From Shewanella halifaxensis HAW-EB4 (GTDB lineage Bacteria; Pseudomonadota; Gammaproteobacteria; Enterobacterales; Shewanellaceae), in NCBI RefSeq assembly GCF_000019185.1, contig NC_010334.1, positions 1,178,001 to 1,242,000 of the forward strand: a stretch of 64,000 nt of DNA, written 5' to 3'. The notes under the pieces are model-generated. The model saw only the letters and a program-made list of their open reading frames with translations. It did not search any database and had not been told where the DNA came from. This document shows positions 50,820-58,662 of this stretch, piece after piece. The translations under genes and the position numbers were made by a program. Positions within the stretch are counted from its first letter, which is position 1. Each line of letters starts with the position of its first letter.

Positions 50820-50855
50820 CGGGGATAAAGGTTGCATTGTCTGCCTTTATCCCCG
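50820..50855 (+). terminator. Stem-loop after potI (weak terminator or mRNA stabiliser)
   Basis: A 12-base perfect stem CGGGGATAAAGG / CCTTTATCCCCG has a 12-base loop and is followed by TCAGTTATATC, which has few T. It may only partly stop transcription into puuB or protect the upstream mRNA end. Confidence 0.5.
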
Positions 50856-50968
50856 TCAGTTATATCGATACCCCTTATTTGTTGAAAACTCATCTGTTAA
50901 AGATAGGCGCTCAGCTATCGTGATAAAGAGATCCGCGGCTAAGGGTAAAGAACAAAAGGACAGAAGTT

Positions 50969-52291
50969 ATGTCAATAATAACCGATGAAAGACAGGCGGA
51001 AACCATGATTACTACACCCCATGCAGATTCATACTATGCGGCGTCAGCCAACGATAAGACCGAGCGTCCGATGCTACAAGATAATATCGAGACCGATATT
51101 TGCATTATTGGCGCCGGCTACACCGGATTATCGACCGCCTTGCACCTACTTGAGATGGGCTACAAGGTAACCGTACTCGAGGCGGCGCGTATTGGCTGGG
51201 GGGCGTCCGGGCGTAATGGCGGCCAGATAGTTAACAGCTTTAGTCGTGATATCGACTCCATCGAAAAAACCGTAGGCACCGAGGCGGGTAAGCTATTTGG
51301 TGAGATGGCCTTTGAAGGCGCTCGCATCATTAAAGAACGAATTAACAAGTACAATATTGATTGCGACCTACAAGATGGTGGCGTGTTTGCCGCGCTAAAC
51401 GATAAGCAGATGGGCCACCTGCAAGCGCAAAAAGCGCTGTGGGAAAAGCATGGTCATATGAATCATCTCGAGCTGTTAGATAAAAATGACATTCGTAAGG
51501 TTGTCGACACAGAGTCTTATGTTGGCGGTTTGCTAGATAAGAGTGGCGGCCATATTCACCCGCTCAACTTGGCGCTAGGTGAGGCGCAGGCTGTCGAGTC
51601 ATTAGGTGGGCAGATATTTGAAGGCTCGGCGGTGATTAAGGTCGAAGAGGGCGAAAATCCAGTGGTGCACACTAGCCATGGCAGCGTGAAGTCTAAGTTT
51701 GTCGTGGTTGCGGGTAATGCCTACCTAGGCGGCTTGATGCCAAAGCTGCAAGCCAAGTCTATGCCTTGTGGCACGCAGGTGATTACCACAGAGCCTTTAG
51801 ATGAAGAGCTGGCTAAAAGCCTATTGCCACAGAACTACTGCGTCGAAGATTGTAACTACCTACTCGATTACTTTCGTCTATCGGGTGATAACCGTCTTAT
51901 TTATGGCGGCGGCGTGGTGTATGGTGCAAGAGATCCTGCGGATATTAAGTCGATCATCGGACCTAAGATGCTCCAGACTTTTCCTCAGCTTAAAGGTGTG
52001 AATATCGATTACACCTGGACCGGCAACTTCCTGCTGACCCTGTCTCGTTTGCCACAGGTGGGGCGCATTGGTAACAATATTTACTATTCACAAGGTTGTA
52101 GTGGTCATGGTGTTACTTACACTCACTTGGCGGGCAAGATCTTAGCCGAGGCGATTAACGGTCAGGCGAGCAGATTTGATGCCTTCGCAGGCTTGCCGCA
52201 CTATCCGTTCCCTGGTGGGCATATGTTTAAGGTGCCCTTTAGCGCCATTGGTGCTTGGTACTACACCATGCGCGACAAGTTAGGTGTATAA
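50969..52291 (+). CDS. puuB: Gamma-glutamylputrescine oxidase PuuB
   Basis: A 440-residue FAD-dependent oxidase that converts gamma-glutamylputrescine to gamma-glutamyl-gamma-aminobutyraldehyde, ammonia and H2O2. ICIIGAGYTGLSTALHLLEM is the FAD motif, IGWGASGRNGGQIVNSFSRD the family block, and NYCVEDCNYLLDYFRLSGDN, TWTGNFLLTLSRLPQVGRIG and YYSQGCSGHGVTYTHLAGKI follow E. coli PuuB almost residue for residue. AAAGGACAG precedes the ATG by about 6 bases. It lies downstream of potFGHI and upstream of gabD. A less similar paralogue is at 41728. Confidence 0.94.
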   Translation: MSIITDERQAETMITTPHADSYYAASANDKTERPMLQDNIETDICIIGAGYTGLSTALHLLEMGYKVTVLEAARIGWGASGRNGGQIVNSFSRDIDSIEKTVGTEAGKLFGEMAFEGARIIKERINKYNIDCDLQDGGVFAALNDKQMGHLQAQKALWEKHGHMNHLELLDKNDIRKVVDTESYVGGLLDKSGGHIHPLNLALGEAQAVESLGGQIFEGSAVIKVEEGENPVVHTSHGSVKSKFVVVAGNAYLGGLMPKLQAKSMPCGTQVITTEPLDEELAKSLLPQNYCVEDCNYLLDYFRLSGDNRLIYGGGVVYGARDPADIKSIIGPKMLQTFPQLKGVNIDYTWTGNFLLTLSRLPQVGRIGNNIYYSQGCSGHGVTYTHLAGKILAEAINGQASRFDAFAGLPHYPFPGGHMFKVPFSAIGAWYYTMRDKLGV

Positions 52292-52300
52292 CTATTAGGG

Positions 52301-52316
52301 GGTATAAATTTATACC
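52301..52316. promoter_or_regulatory. 16-bp palindrome between puuB and gabD
   Basis: GGTATAAATTTATACC is a perfect palindrome 9 bases past the puuB stop and about 115 bases before gabD. No T-run follows, so it is not a typical terminator. It may be an operator for the gabDT pair, but I do not recognise the regulator. Confidence 0.35.
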
Positions 52317-52432
52317 TTTATGATGAACTCAACTCGGCTTTAGGGGGTCGAAGACTATACCAATCAGATATTTAATATGATTGATATTAGTCTGTCGCCT
52401 GAACAGCGTTAAAGCAATTTAAGGAGTTACCC

Positions 52433-53881
52433 GTGCAGTTAAATGATATGAGCTTACTACGCCAGCAATGCTATATAGATGGTCAGTGGCTTGAAGCCAT
52501 CAACGGTGAGAAAGTTGAGATAGCCGATCCTGCCACTCATAAAGTGATTGGTAGTGTGCCTGTGATGGGCACCACCGAAACCAAAGCGGCGATAACCGCA
52601 GCCGAGAAGGCACTACCTGCCTGGCGTGCGTTAACCGCAAAAGAACGTGGCGCCAAGCTGCATCGTTGGTTTGAGTTACTGCTTGAACATCAAGACGACT
52701 TAGCACTGATGATGACCACGGAGCAGGGCAAACCCTTAGCTGAAGCTAAGGGTGAGGTCGCCTATGCGGCGTCGTTTATCGAATGGTTCGCCGAGGAAGC
52801 TAAGCGCGTTTATGGCGATACTATACCGGGCCATCAAGGGGATAAGCGTTTGATGGTAATTAAGCAAAGCGTGGGCGTTACTGCGGCAATTACGCCTTGG
52901 AATTTTCCGGCGGCGATGATCACCCGTAAAGCCGCCCCAGCACTGGCGGCAGGCTGTACCATGGTGGTTAAGCCTGCACCACAAACCCCATTTACCGCAC
53001 TGGCGTTAGCAGAACTTGCCGAGCGTGCGGGCATTCCTGCAGGTGTATTTAGTGTCGTCACCGGCGATGCTATTGCCATCGGTAACGAGCTTTGTAGTAA
53101 TCCTGTGGTTCGCAAGCTCTCCTTCACTGGCTCCACCCCCGTGGGCATTAAGCTGATGCAGCAGTGCGCGCCGACACTCAAGAAGATGTCACTGGAGCTT
53201 GGCGGTAATGCGCCCTTTATCGTATTTAACGATGCCGATATCGATGCAGCGGTTGAGGGGGCGATGATTGCCAAATATCGCAATGCTGGCCAGACCTGCG
53301 TCTGTGCCAACCGCATTTATGTTCAAGACCGTGTATACGATGAGTTTGCCGAGAAGCTGGCCGCTGCCGTTGCCAAGTTAAAGGTGGGCGTAGGCACTGA
53401 GGCAGGTGTTACCACTGGGCCACTGATTAACAGTGACGCAGTCGCTAAAGTTCAAAGACATCTGGATGATGCCTTGTCAAAAGGTGCAACTTTGTTTGCT
53501 GGTGGCAAGCTAGCGAGTTTAGGCGGTAACTTCTTTGAGCCAACGATTCTTACAAATGTTGATAAAAGCATGTTAGTCGCTAAAGAGGAAACCTTTGGGC
53601 CGCTAGCGCCGCTATTTAAGTTCTCCGATGTCGATGATGTGATTGAGCAGGCCAACGATACCGAGTTTGGTCTAGCAGCCTATTTCTATGGTCGTGACAT
53701 CTCACTGGTGTGGAAAGTCTCTGAAGCACTGGAGTATGGCATGGTAGGGGTTAACACTGGGCTTATTTCCACCGAAGTGGCGCCGTTTGGCGGCATAAAA
53801 TCATCGGGATTGGGCCGCGAAGGCTCTAAGTTTGGTATCGAAGAGTACTTGGAGATGAAATACATCTGCATGTCTGTTTAA
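52433..53881 (+). CDS. gabD: Succinate-semialdehyde dehydrogenase GabD
   Basis: A 482-residue NAD(P)-dependent dehydrogenase that oxidises succinate semialdehyde to succinate, the last step of GABA breakdown. The catalytic Cys lies in NAGQTCVCANRIYVQD, the base Glu in MSLELGGNAPFIVFNDAD, and VTPWNFPAAMITRKAAPALA-type residues are seen around ITPWNFPAAM. The ending GREGSKFGIEEYLEMKYICM is typical of GabD. The start is GTG at 52433 with AAGGAG 7 bases upstream. gabT follows after 47 bases, so the two are probably cotranscribed. Confidence 0.95.
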   Translation: MQLNDMSLLRQQCYIDGQWLEAINGEKVEIADPATHKVIGSVPVMGTTETKAAITAAEKALPAWRALTAKERGAKLHRWFELLLEHQDDLALMMTTEQGKPLAEAKGEVAYAASFIEWFAEEAKRVYGDTIPGHQGDKRLMVIKQSVGVTAAITPWNFPAAMITRKAAPALAAGCTMVVKPAPQTPFTALALAELAERAGIPAGVFSVVTGDAIAIGNELCSNPVVRKLSFTGSTPVGIKLMQQCAPTLKKMSLELGGNAPFIVFNDADIDAAVEGAMIAKYRNAGQTCVCANRIYVQDRVYDEFAEKLAAAVAKLKVGVGTEAGVTTGPLINSDAVAKVQRHLDDALSKGATLFAGGKLASLGGNFFEPTILTNVDKSMLVAKEETFGPLAPLFKFSDVDDVIEQANDTEFGLAAYFYGRDISLVWKVSEALEYGMVGVNTGLISTEVAPFGGIKSSGLGREGSKFGIEEYLEMKYICMSV

Positions 53882-53928
53882 TACTTGAAGATTAAGTTCA
53901 TCAGTATGTCAGTTAAAAGGAAATCGTT

Positions 53929-55206
53929 ATGACAACTAATGAGTCACTTATGGTGCGCCGCCAAGCGGCGGTCGCTAATGGCGTTGGACAAATTCACCCT
54001 ATCTATACCCAGCGCGCCGAAAACGCTACGGTGTGGGATGTAGAAGGGCGAGAGTTTATCGACTTTGCTGGTGGTATCGCGGTGCTCAATACCGGGCATC
54101 TTCACGATAAAGTCAAAGCTGCGGTGGCGGAGCAACTCGAGCTATTTTCTCATACCTGCTTTATGGTGCTGGGCTATGAGAATTACATTCAAGTGTGTGA
54201 GAAACTTAATCACCTAGTGCCAGGCGACTTCGCCAAGAAAACGGCATTGTTTACCAGTGGCTCAGAGGCGGTTGAGAATGCGGTCAAAGTGGCGCGTGCT
54301 TATACCAAGCGCAGCGGTGTTATCGCCTTTACCTCCGGTTATCATGGCCGCACCATGGCGGCGTTAGCACTGACAGGCAAGGTCGCGCCTTACAGTAAAG
54401 GCATGGGTTTGATGTCGGCCAATGTGTTTAGAGCCGAGTTCCCCTGTGCGCTCCATGGCGTGACAGATGACGATGCCATCGCATCGATTGAACGTATTTT
54501 TAAAAATGATGCCGAGCCCGATGATATCGCAGCAATTATTATCGAGCCAGTGCAAGGCGAGGGAGGCTTTTACCATACCTCTGTCGAGTTTATGCAGCGT
54601 TTACGTCAATTATGCCATAAGCACGGTATTATGCTGATTGCCGATGAGGTGCAAACAGGCGCTGGGCGAACTGGAACCTTCTTTGCTATGGAGCAGATGG
54701 GCGTGAGCGCGGATATCACCACCTTTGCTAAGTCTATCGCCGGAGGTTTTCCGTTATCGGGGATCACCGGCCGAGCCGAAGTGATGGATTCCATCGGTGC
54801 TGGTGGCTTAGGTGGCACCTATGGCGGTAGCCCACTAGCTTGTGCTGCCGCACTCGCGGTGATTGAGGTGTTTGAAGAAGAACAGCTACTTCAAAGAGCA
54901 AATGCGCTTGGCGCTAAGCTTAAAGAGTCACTCAAAGCTATGGCAGCAAAGCATGAGCAAATTTTTGATGTGCGCGGTCTTGGCGCCATGATAGCGGTCG
55001 AGCTCATGCAAGAGGGCAAACCCGCGCCAGAGCTGTGCGCGCAAATGCTTAAAGAGGCGCGAGACAAAGGGCTTATACTGCTCTCTTGCGGTACCTACGG
55101 TAACGTACTACGTATCCTTGTGCCGCTTACGGCGCCCGATGAGCTGGTTGACAGGGGACTGGAGATCATTCGTGCCTGTTTTGATGTTGTATTGAAGCCT
55201 GTTTAA
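53929..55206 (+). CDS. gabT: 4-aminobutyrate aminotransferase (GabT/PuuE)
   Basis: A 425-residue class III PLP transaminase that moves the amino group of GABA to 2-oxoglutarate, giving succinate semialdehyde and glutamate. The PLP lysine is K268 in TTFAKSIAGGFPLSGITG, the pyridine Asp is D239 in LIADEVQTGAGRTG, and GSEAVENAVKVARAYT is the family block. It resembles both GabT and PuuE of E. coli, which are isozymes, so puuE is an equally good name. A strong terminator follows. The glutamate formed can be reused by PuuA. Confidence 0.93.
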   Translation: MTTNESLMVRRQAAVANGVGQIHPIYTQRAENATVWDVEGREFIDFAGGIAVLNTGHLHDKVKAAVAEQLELFSHTCFMVLGYENYIQVCEKLNHLVPGDFAKKTALFTSGSEAVENAVKVARAYTKRSGVIAFTSGYHGRTMAALALTGKVAPYSKGMGLMSANVFRAEFPCALHGVTDDDAIASIERIFKNDAEPDDIAAIIIEPVQGEGGFYHTSVEFMQRLRQLCHKHGIMLIADEVQTGAGRTGTFFAMEQMGVSADITTFAKSIAGGFPLSGITGRAEVMDSIGAGGLGGTYGGSPLACAAALAVIEVFEEEQLLQRANALGAKLKESLKAMAAKHEQIFDVRGLGAMIAVELMQEGKPAPELCAQMLKEARDKGLILLSCGTYGNVLRILVPLTAPDELVDRGLEIIRACFDVVLKPV

Positions 55207-55255
55207 TACCAATTGGCATCATCAGTAAAAGGTGGGCTGAGTATAATGCGTGCGG

Positions 55256-55290
55256 AAATCCGAGAGCCGTTTTTGGTCTCGGATTTTTTA
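55256..55290 (+). terminator. Rho-independent terminator after gabT
   Basis: The stem AAATCCGAGA / TCTCGGATTT (55256-55265 and 55277-55286) has an 11-base loop and a T-run. It ends the rightward polyamine cluster 50 bases after gabT. Confidence 0.87.
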
Positions 55291-55303
55291 CTTTCTAATT
55301 GCA

Positions 55304-55735
55304 CTACTTGACGACTAGCACTGGGCAGTGGGCTTTGCAGGCCACCTCTTCGGTAGTATTGGAATTCAAAAAGTGATCAAGTCCTTTCCGGCCATGGCTA
55401 GCCATAACGATCATACCTGCATCCACCTTTTCTGCGGTCGATAAAATTTGTTCAACAGGATGGCCATGGCAAATAGCTGTATCAAAAGACAGAGTCTCAT
55501 CGAGTGTTGCGATAAATTGCTTCATCTTCTCGGCAGCCTCTTTTTCCATTCTTTCGATTAGTTCATCGGGGGTCTCTGCTAAGACGCGAGTGTATTTATC
55601 GCCAAAGGGTTTATCGACAACATGTAAAAGACAGATCCCAACGTTATAAAAGTTTGCCATTTCGATGGCATAGCTTATTGCGTGAGATGCAGTCTCCGAA
55701 AAGTCAGTGGGACAAAGGATCTGCTTAGTTCGCAT
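55304..55735 (-). CDS. Universal stress protein (UspA family)
   Basis: A 143-residue single Usp domain. It starts ILCPTDFSETASHAISYAIE and has the ATP-binding type G-2x-G-9x-G(S/T) pattern near the C-terminus as MVMASHGRKGLDHFLNSNTT. AGGAG precedes the ATG by 7 bases. Family members are cytoplasmic, induced by stress or stationary phase, and bind ATP or regulate partners. The Gly-Arg-Lys-Gly site suggests nucleotide binding, but no partner is evident. It converges on gabT. Confidence 0.9.
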   Translation of the reverse strand: MRTKQILCPTDFSETASHAISYAIEMANFYNVGICLLHVVDKPFGDKYTRVLAETPDELIERMEKEAAEKMKQFIATLDETLSFDTAICHGHPVEQILSTAEKVDAGMIVMASHGRKGLDHFLNSNTTEEVACKAHCPVLVVK

Positions 55736-55909
55736 AACATTCTCCTGTTGAATACAGGTTGAAATTCGAGGGTGATAGCACTGATAACATAGATTAAACC
55801 ACTTATAGCGTAGCGCTAAATGCTCGCTACATTAAATATAGGCGCTGTATGCGAGGGAGCAAATACTCAGACTGCATAGCGACCATTATTTTTGATCAAC
55901 CTATATTAT

Positions 55910-56035
55910 TTAGCTTCTGCTAGAGATGCCTTGGACTCGATTGACCACTAATCCAAAAGTCACCACTGCAAACTCAACAATGGCAATGCCCACAAACATT
56001 GAAAATAGTGCGGGTACATGTCTTATAAAATCCAT
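55910..56035 (-). CDS. Small single-span membrane protein (41 aa)
   Basis: A 41-residue frame from the ATG at 56035 (MDFIRHVPALFSMFVGIAIV at the start) to a TAA at 55910. It contains one clear membrane helix (ALFSMFVGIAIVEFAVVTFG) followed by VVNRVQGISSRS. GAGG lies 6 bases upstream of the ATG, an unusually good site for so short a frame. It is in the gap between the tRNA and uspA on the same strand as uspA. I do not recognise the family. It is probably real and missed by length-filtered gene calling. Confidence 0.55.
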   Translation of the reverse strand: MDFIRHVPALFSMFVGIAIVEFAVVTFGLVVNRVQGISSRS

Positions 56036-56361
56036 AGAAGACCTCATTCTATATTTGATACAAACTGATACGTTCTAGAAAATATCCCACAAAAACAGGT
56101 TGTAAAGTTTGATATAGCTCGCAAAAGATGAGCTAAGTCCTGAACAGTTATGGTGAGGTTTTATTAGCGACTATAGATATAAAAAAGTCTACATGAGGTA
56201 GGCTTTCCGTTTTAAATTGCAGCCACTCACAGACTTGAGCTGCTGGAATTGATGACGATTATGAAATTGAAGAGTGTTATCTAGATGCTGAGGGGAAAAA
56301 TATATTCCAAGCATGACTACCACATCTATCCATGGGATGTGGCATATATGTTCTAGACATG
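56036..56361. other. Intergenic region, no gene seen
   Basis: About 325 bases between the small membrane protein and the tRNA terminator. No frame with a ribosome site is visible. It presumably contains the promoter of the small membrane protein on the minus strand, but I cannot identify it with confidence. Confidence 0.35.
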
Positions 56362-56392
56362 AAAAAGCCGCTTAAATTTCTTTAAGCGGCTT
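56362..56392 (-). terminator. Terminator downstream of the tRNA gene
   Basis: The 12-base stem AAGCCGCTTAAA / TTTAAGCGGCTT (56365-56376 and 56381-56392) has a TTTC loop, and the minus strand reads on into a run of T. It begins 9 bases after the encoded CCA end of the tRNA. Confidence 0.85.
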
Positions 56393-56400
56393 ATCAAAAT

Positions 56401-56477
56401 TGGTGGCCCCTCACGGACTTGAACCGTGGACCTGACGATTATGAGTCGTATGCTCTAACCAACTGAGCTAAGGGGCC
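56401..56477 (-). tRNA. tRNA with CAU anticodon, probably tRNA-Ile2 (lysidine)
   Basis: A 77-base cloverleaf with encoded CCA. The 5' end reads GGCCCCTTAGCTCAG, the anticodon loop CTCATAA has CAT at 56443-56441, and the T arm holds GTTCAAGTCC. The acceptor stem GGCCCC / GGGGCC and the body match E. coli ileX/ileY-type tRNA-Ile2, whose C34 becomes lysidine through TilS and reads AUA. The E. coli elongator tRNA-Met has a different acceptor (GGCTACG), which argues against Met. An automated call by anticodon alone would say Met. Confidence 0.88.
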
Positions 56478-56629
56478 GACTTAAGATAGTCGTCACTATC
56501 GAAAGCGGTGAGAAGTATACGAGTTTTACAAACGCTTGTCACCTGCGTTTTCACTAGAAATGCTGTTATAAATGCACGACTGCTTATCTGTTAATCAATC
56601 TGGCTTAGTGCTTGTTTCATTTGAGCAAA

Positions 56630-56651
56630 AAAAAACTGCCCTTGGGCAGCT
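56630..56651 (-). terminator. Rho-independent terminator after rpoD
   Basis: A short GC-rich stem CTGCCC / GGGCAG with very little loop is followed on the minus strand by nine T. It lies about 50 bases beyond the rpoD stop and ends the macromolecular synthesis operon before the tRNA. Confidence 0.82.
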
Positions 56652-56697
56652 TTCTGTTTGAAATCGAGTATTTCAATAACGATTGCTCGTCTATTTA

Positions 56698-58536
56698 CTA
56701 TTCGTCTAGGAAAGACTTCAAGATCTCTGAGCGAGAAGGGTGGCGCAACTTACGTAGCGCTTTAGCTTCAATCTGACGAATACGTTCACGTGTTACGTCA
56801 AACTGCTTACCAACCTCTTCTAGCGTGTGGTCAGTATTCATATCGATACCGAAACGCATACGCAGAACTTTCGCTTCTCGAGCCGTTAGACCGGCTAGTA
56901 CTTCGTGAGTTGCGTTCTTCAAGCTTTCGCCTGTCGCAGAGTCCAGAGGTAGCTCAAGCGTCGTATCTTCAATAAAGTCACCTAAGTGCGAATCTTCATC
57001 GTCACCAATAGGGGTTTCCATTGAGATAGGCTCTTTAGCGATCTTAAGTACCTTACGGATCTTATCTTCAGGCATTAACATGCGCTCAGCCAACTCTTCT
57101 GGAGAAGGTTCACGACCCATCTCTTGCAACATTTGGCGAGAGATACGGTTAAGCTTGTTGATAGTCTCTATCATATGTACTGGAATACGGATCGTTCTTG
57201 CTTGGTCAGCAATAGAGCGAGTGATCGCCTGACGGATCCACCAAGTTGCATAAGTCGAGAACTTATAACCACGACGGTATTCAAACTTATCTACCGCTTT
57301 CATCAGACCGATGTTACCTTCCTGGATAAGATCCAAGAACTGTAGACCACGGTTGGTATACTTTTTCGCGATAGAAATTACTAGACGTAAGTTCGCTTCA
57401 ACCATCTCTTTCTTTGCACGACGAGCTTTCGCTTCACCGATGGACATACGACGGTTGATATCTTTGATTGCGCCAATAGCTAGACCAGTTTCAGTCTCGA
57501 TCGCATCAAGCTTTGCACGACAACGCTGTACATCGAACGAAACAACCTTTAATCCTTCAGCGTATGGCTTGCCTGAAGCAAGTTCTTCGTTGAACCATTC
57601 GATGCTGCTTTCGTTGCTAGTATAAACTTTGACGAAGTTTTTCTTCGGCATTTTGGCTTGTTCAACACAAAGCTTCATGATCAAACGTTCTTGAACACGG
57701 ACTTTGTCCATCATAGAGCGCATGTTTTTAACTAAGCGGTCAAACTGCTTAGGCATCAAACGGAACTCTTTGAAGATCTCGCCAATTTCAAATAGCGCTA
57801 CAGTCGACTCTGGGTGACCACGGCCTTTGTCTGCAATGATTCTTAATGCATTTTCATGAGCGACGCGAAGCGTAGTGAATTTCTCTTTAGCTTCTTCAGG
57901 ATCCGGCCCCTTTGGACCTTCCTCTTCTTCGTCATCATCATCGTCATCATCGTCATCATCTTCGTCATCCAAATCATCATCAGATAAATCTGAACCAACG
58001 TGAGTTGCCGTTGGAGCGACATCTTCTGCATTTGGATCGACGAAACCTGAGATAATGTCAGATAGTCTAACTTCTTCAGCTTCGTAACGGTCGAACTGCT
58101 CTAGGATCATCGCAATCGCTTGCGGATATTCCGCAACAGATGCTTGAACCGTGTTGATCCCTTCTTCGATACGCTTAGCGATAACAATCTCGCCTTCACG
58201 TGTTAGAAGTTCAACGGTACCCATTTCACGCATATACATACGTACTGGATCGGTGGTACGACCTAATTCAGCTTCTACTGTTGCAAGTGCAGCAGCAGCT
58301 TCTTCTGCAGCATCATCATCGGTGCTGTCTTCAGACATCATGATTTCATCAGCATCCGGAGCCTGTTCATAGACTCGAATACCCATGTCATTGATCATCT
58401 GGATAATATCTTCAATCTGGTCAGAATCGACCATGTCTGCAGGTAAGTGATCGTTCACTTCTGCATAGGTTAAGTAACCTTGCTCTTTACCTTTGGCGAG
58501 CAACAATTTAAGTTGCGACTGCGGAGTATGATCCAT
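56698..58536 (-). CDS. rpoD: RNA polymerase primary sigma factor RpoD (sigma 70)
   Basis: A 612-residue housekeeping sigma factor. Region 1.1 starts MDHTPQSQLKLLLAKGKEQG. Region 1.2 holds RTTDPVRMYMREMGTVELLT, and the non-conserved region has an acidic run of Asp and Glu near 190-205. Region 2 contains IAKKYTNRGLQFLDLIQEGN and YKFSTYATWWIRQAITRSIA; region 3 has EPSPEELAERMLMPEDKIRK; region 4.2 has VGKQFDVTRERIRQIEAKAL. The ATG at 58536 has GGAT about 8 bases upstream and matches E. coli (MEQNPQSQLKLL), so the ATG three codons earlier was not used. It is the last gene of the rpsU-yqeY-dnaG-rpoD operon. Confidence 0.98.
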   Translation of the reverse strand: MDHTPQSQLKLLLAKGKEQGYLTYAEVNDHLPADMVDSDQIEDIIQMINDMGIRVYEQAPDADEIMMSEDSTDDDAAEEAAAALATVEAELGRTTDPVRMYMREMGTVELLTREGEIVIAKRIEEGINTVQASVAEYPQAIAMILEQFDRYEAEEVRLSDIISGFVDPNAEDVAPTATHVGSDLSDDDLDDEDDDDDDDDDDEEEEGPKGPDPEEAKEKFTTLRVAHENALRIIADKGRGHPESTVALFEIGEIFKEFRLMPKQFDRLVKNMRSMMDKVRVQERLIMKLCVEQAKMPKKNFVKVYTSNESSIEWFNEELASGKPYAEGLKVVSFDVQRCRAKLDAIETETGLAIGAIKDINRRMSIGEAKARRAKKEMVEANLRLVISIAKKYTNRGLQFLDLIQEGNIGLMKAVDKFEYRRGYKFSTYATWWIRQAITRSIADQARTIRIPVHMIETINKLNRISRQMLQEMGREPSPEELAERMLMPEDKIRKVLKIAKEPISMETPIGDDEDSHLGDFIEDTTLELPLDSATGESLKNATHEVLAGLTAREAKVLRMRFGIDMNTDHTLEEVGKQFDVTRERIRQIEAKALRKLRHPSRSEILKSFLDE

Positions 58537-58662
58537 AGATATCATCCAAGTTGGGAAACAGTTAAAACGACGGGCAAAAAACAGCCGCGCAAGTCGTCAA
58601 TTATAGCCTTCGGTGCTTCTCTGTGCTAGTCCAAGTGTTTACTTTTGAGGCTGTATTTTCAA

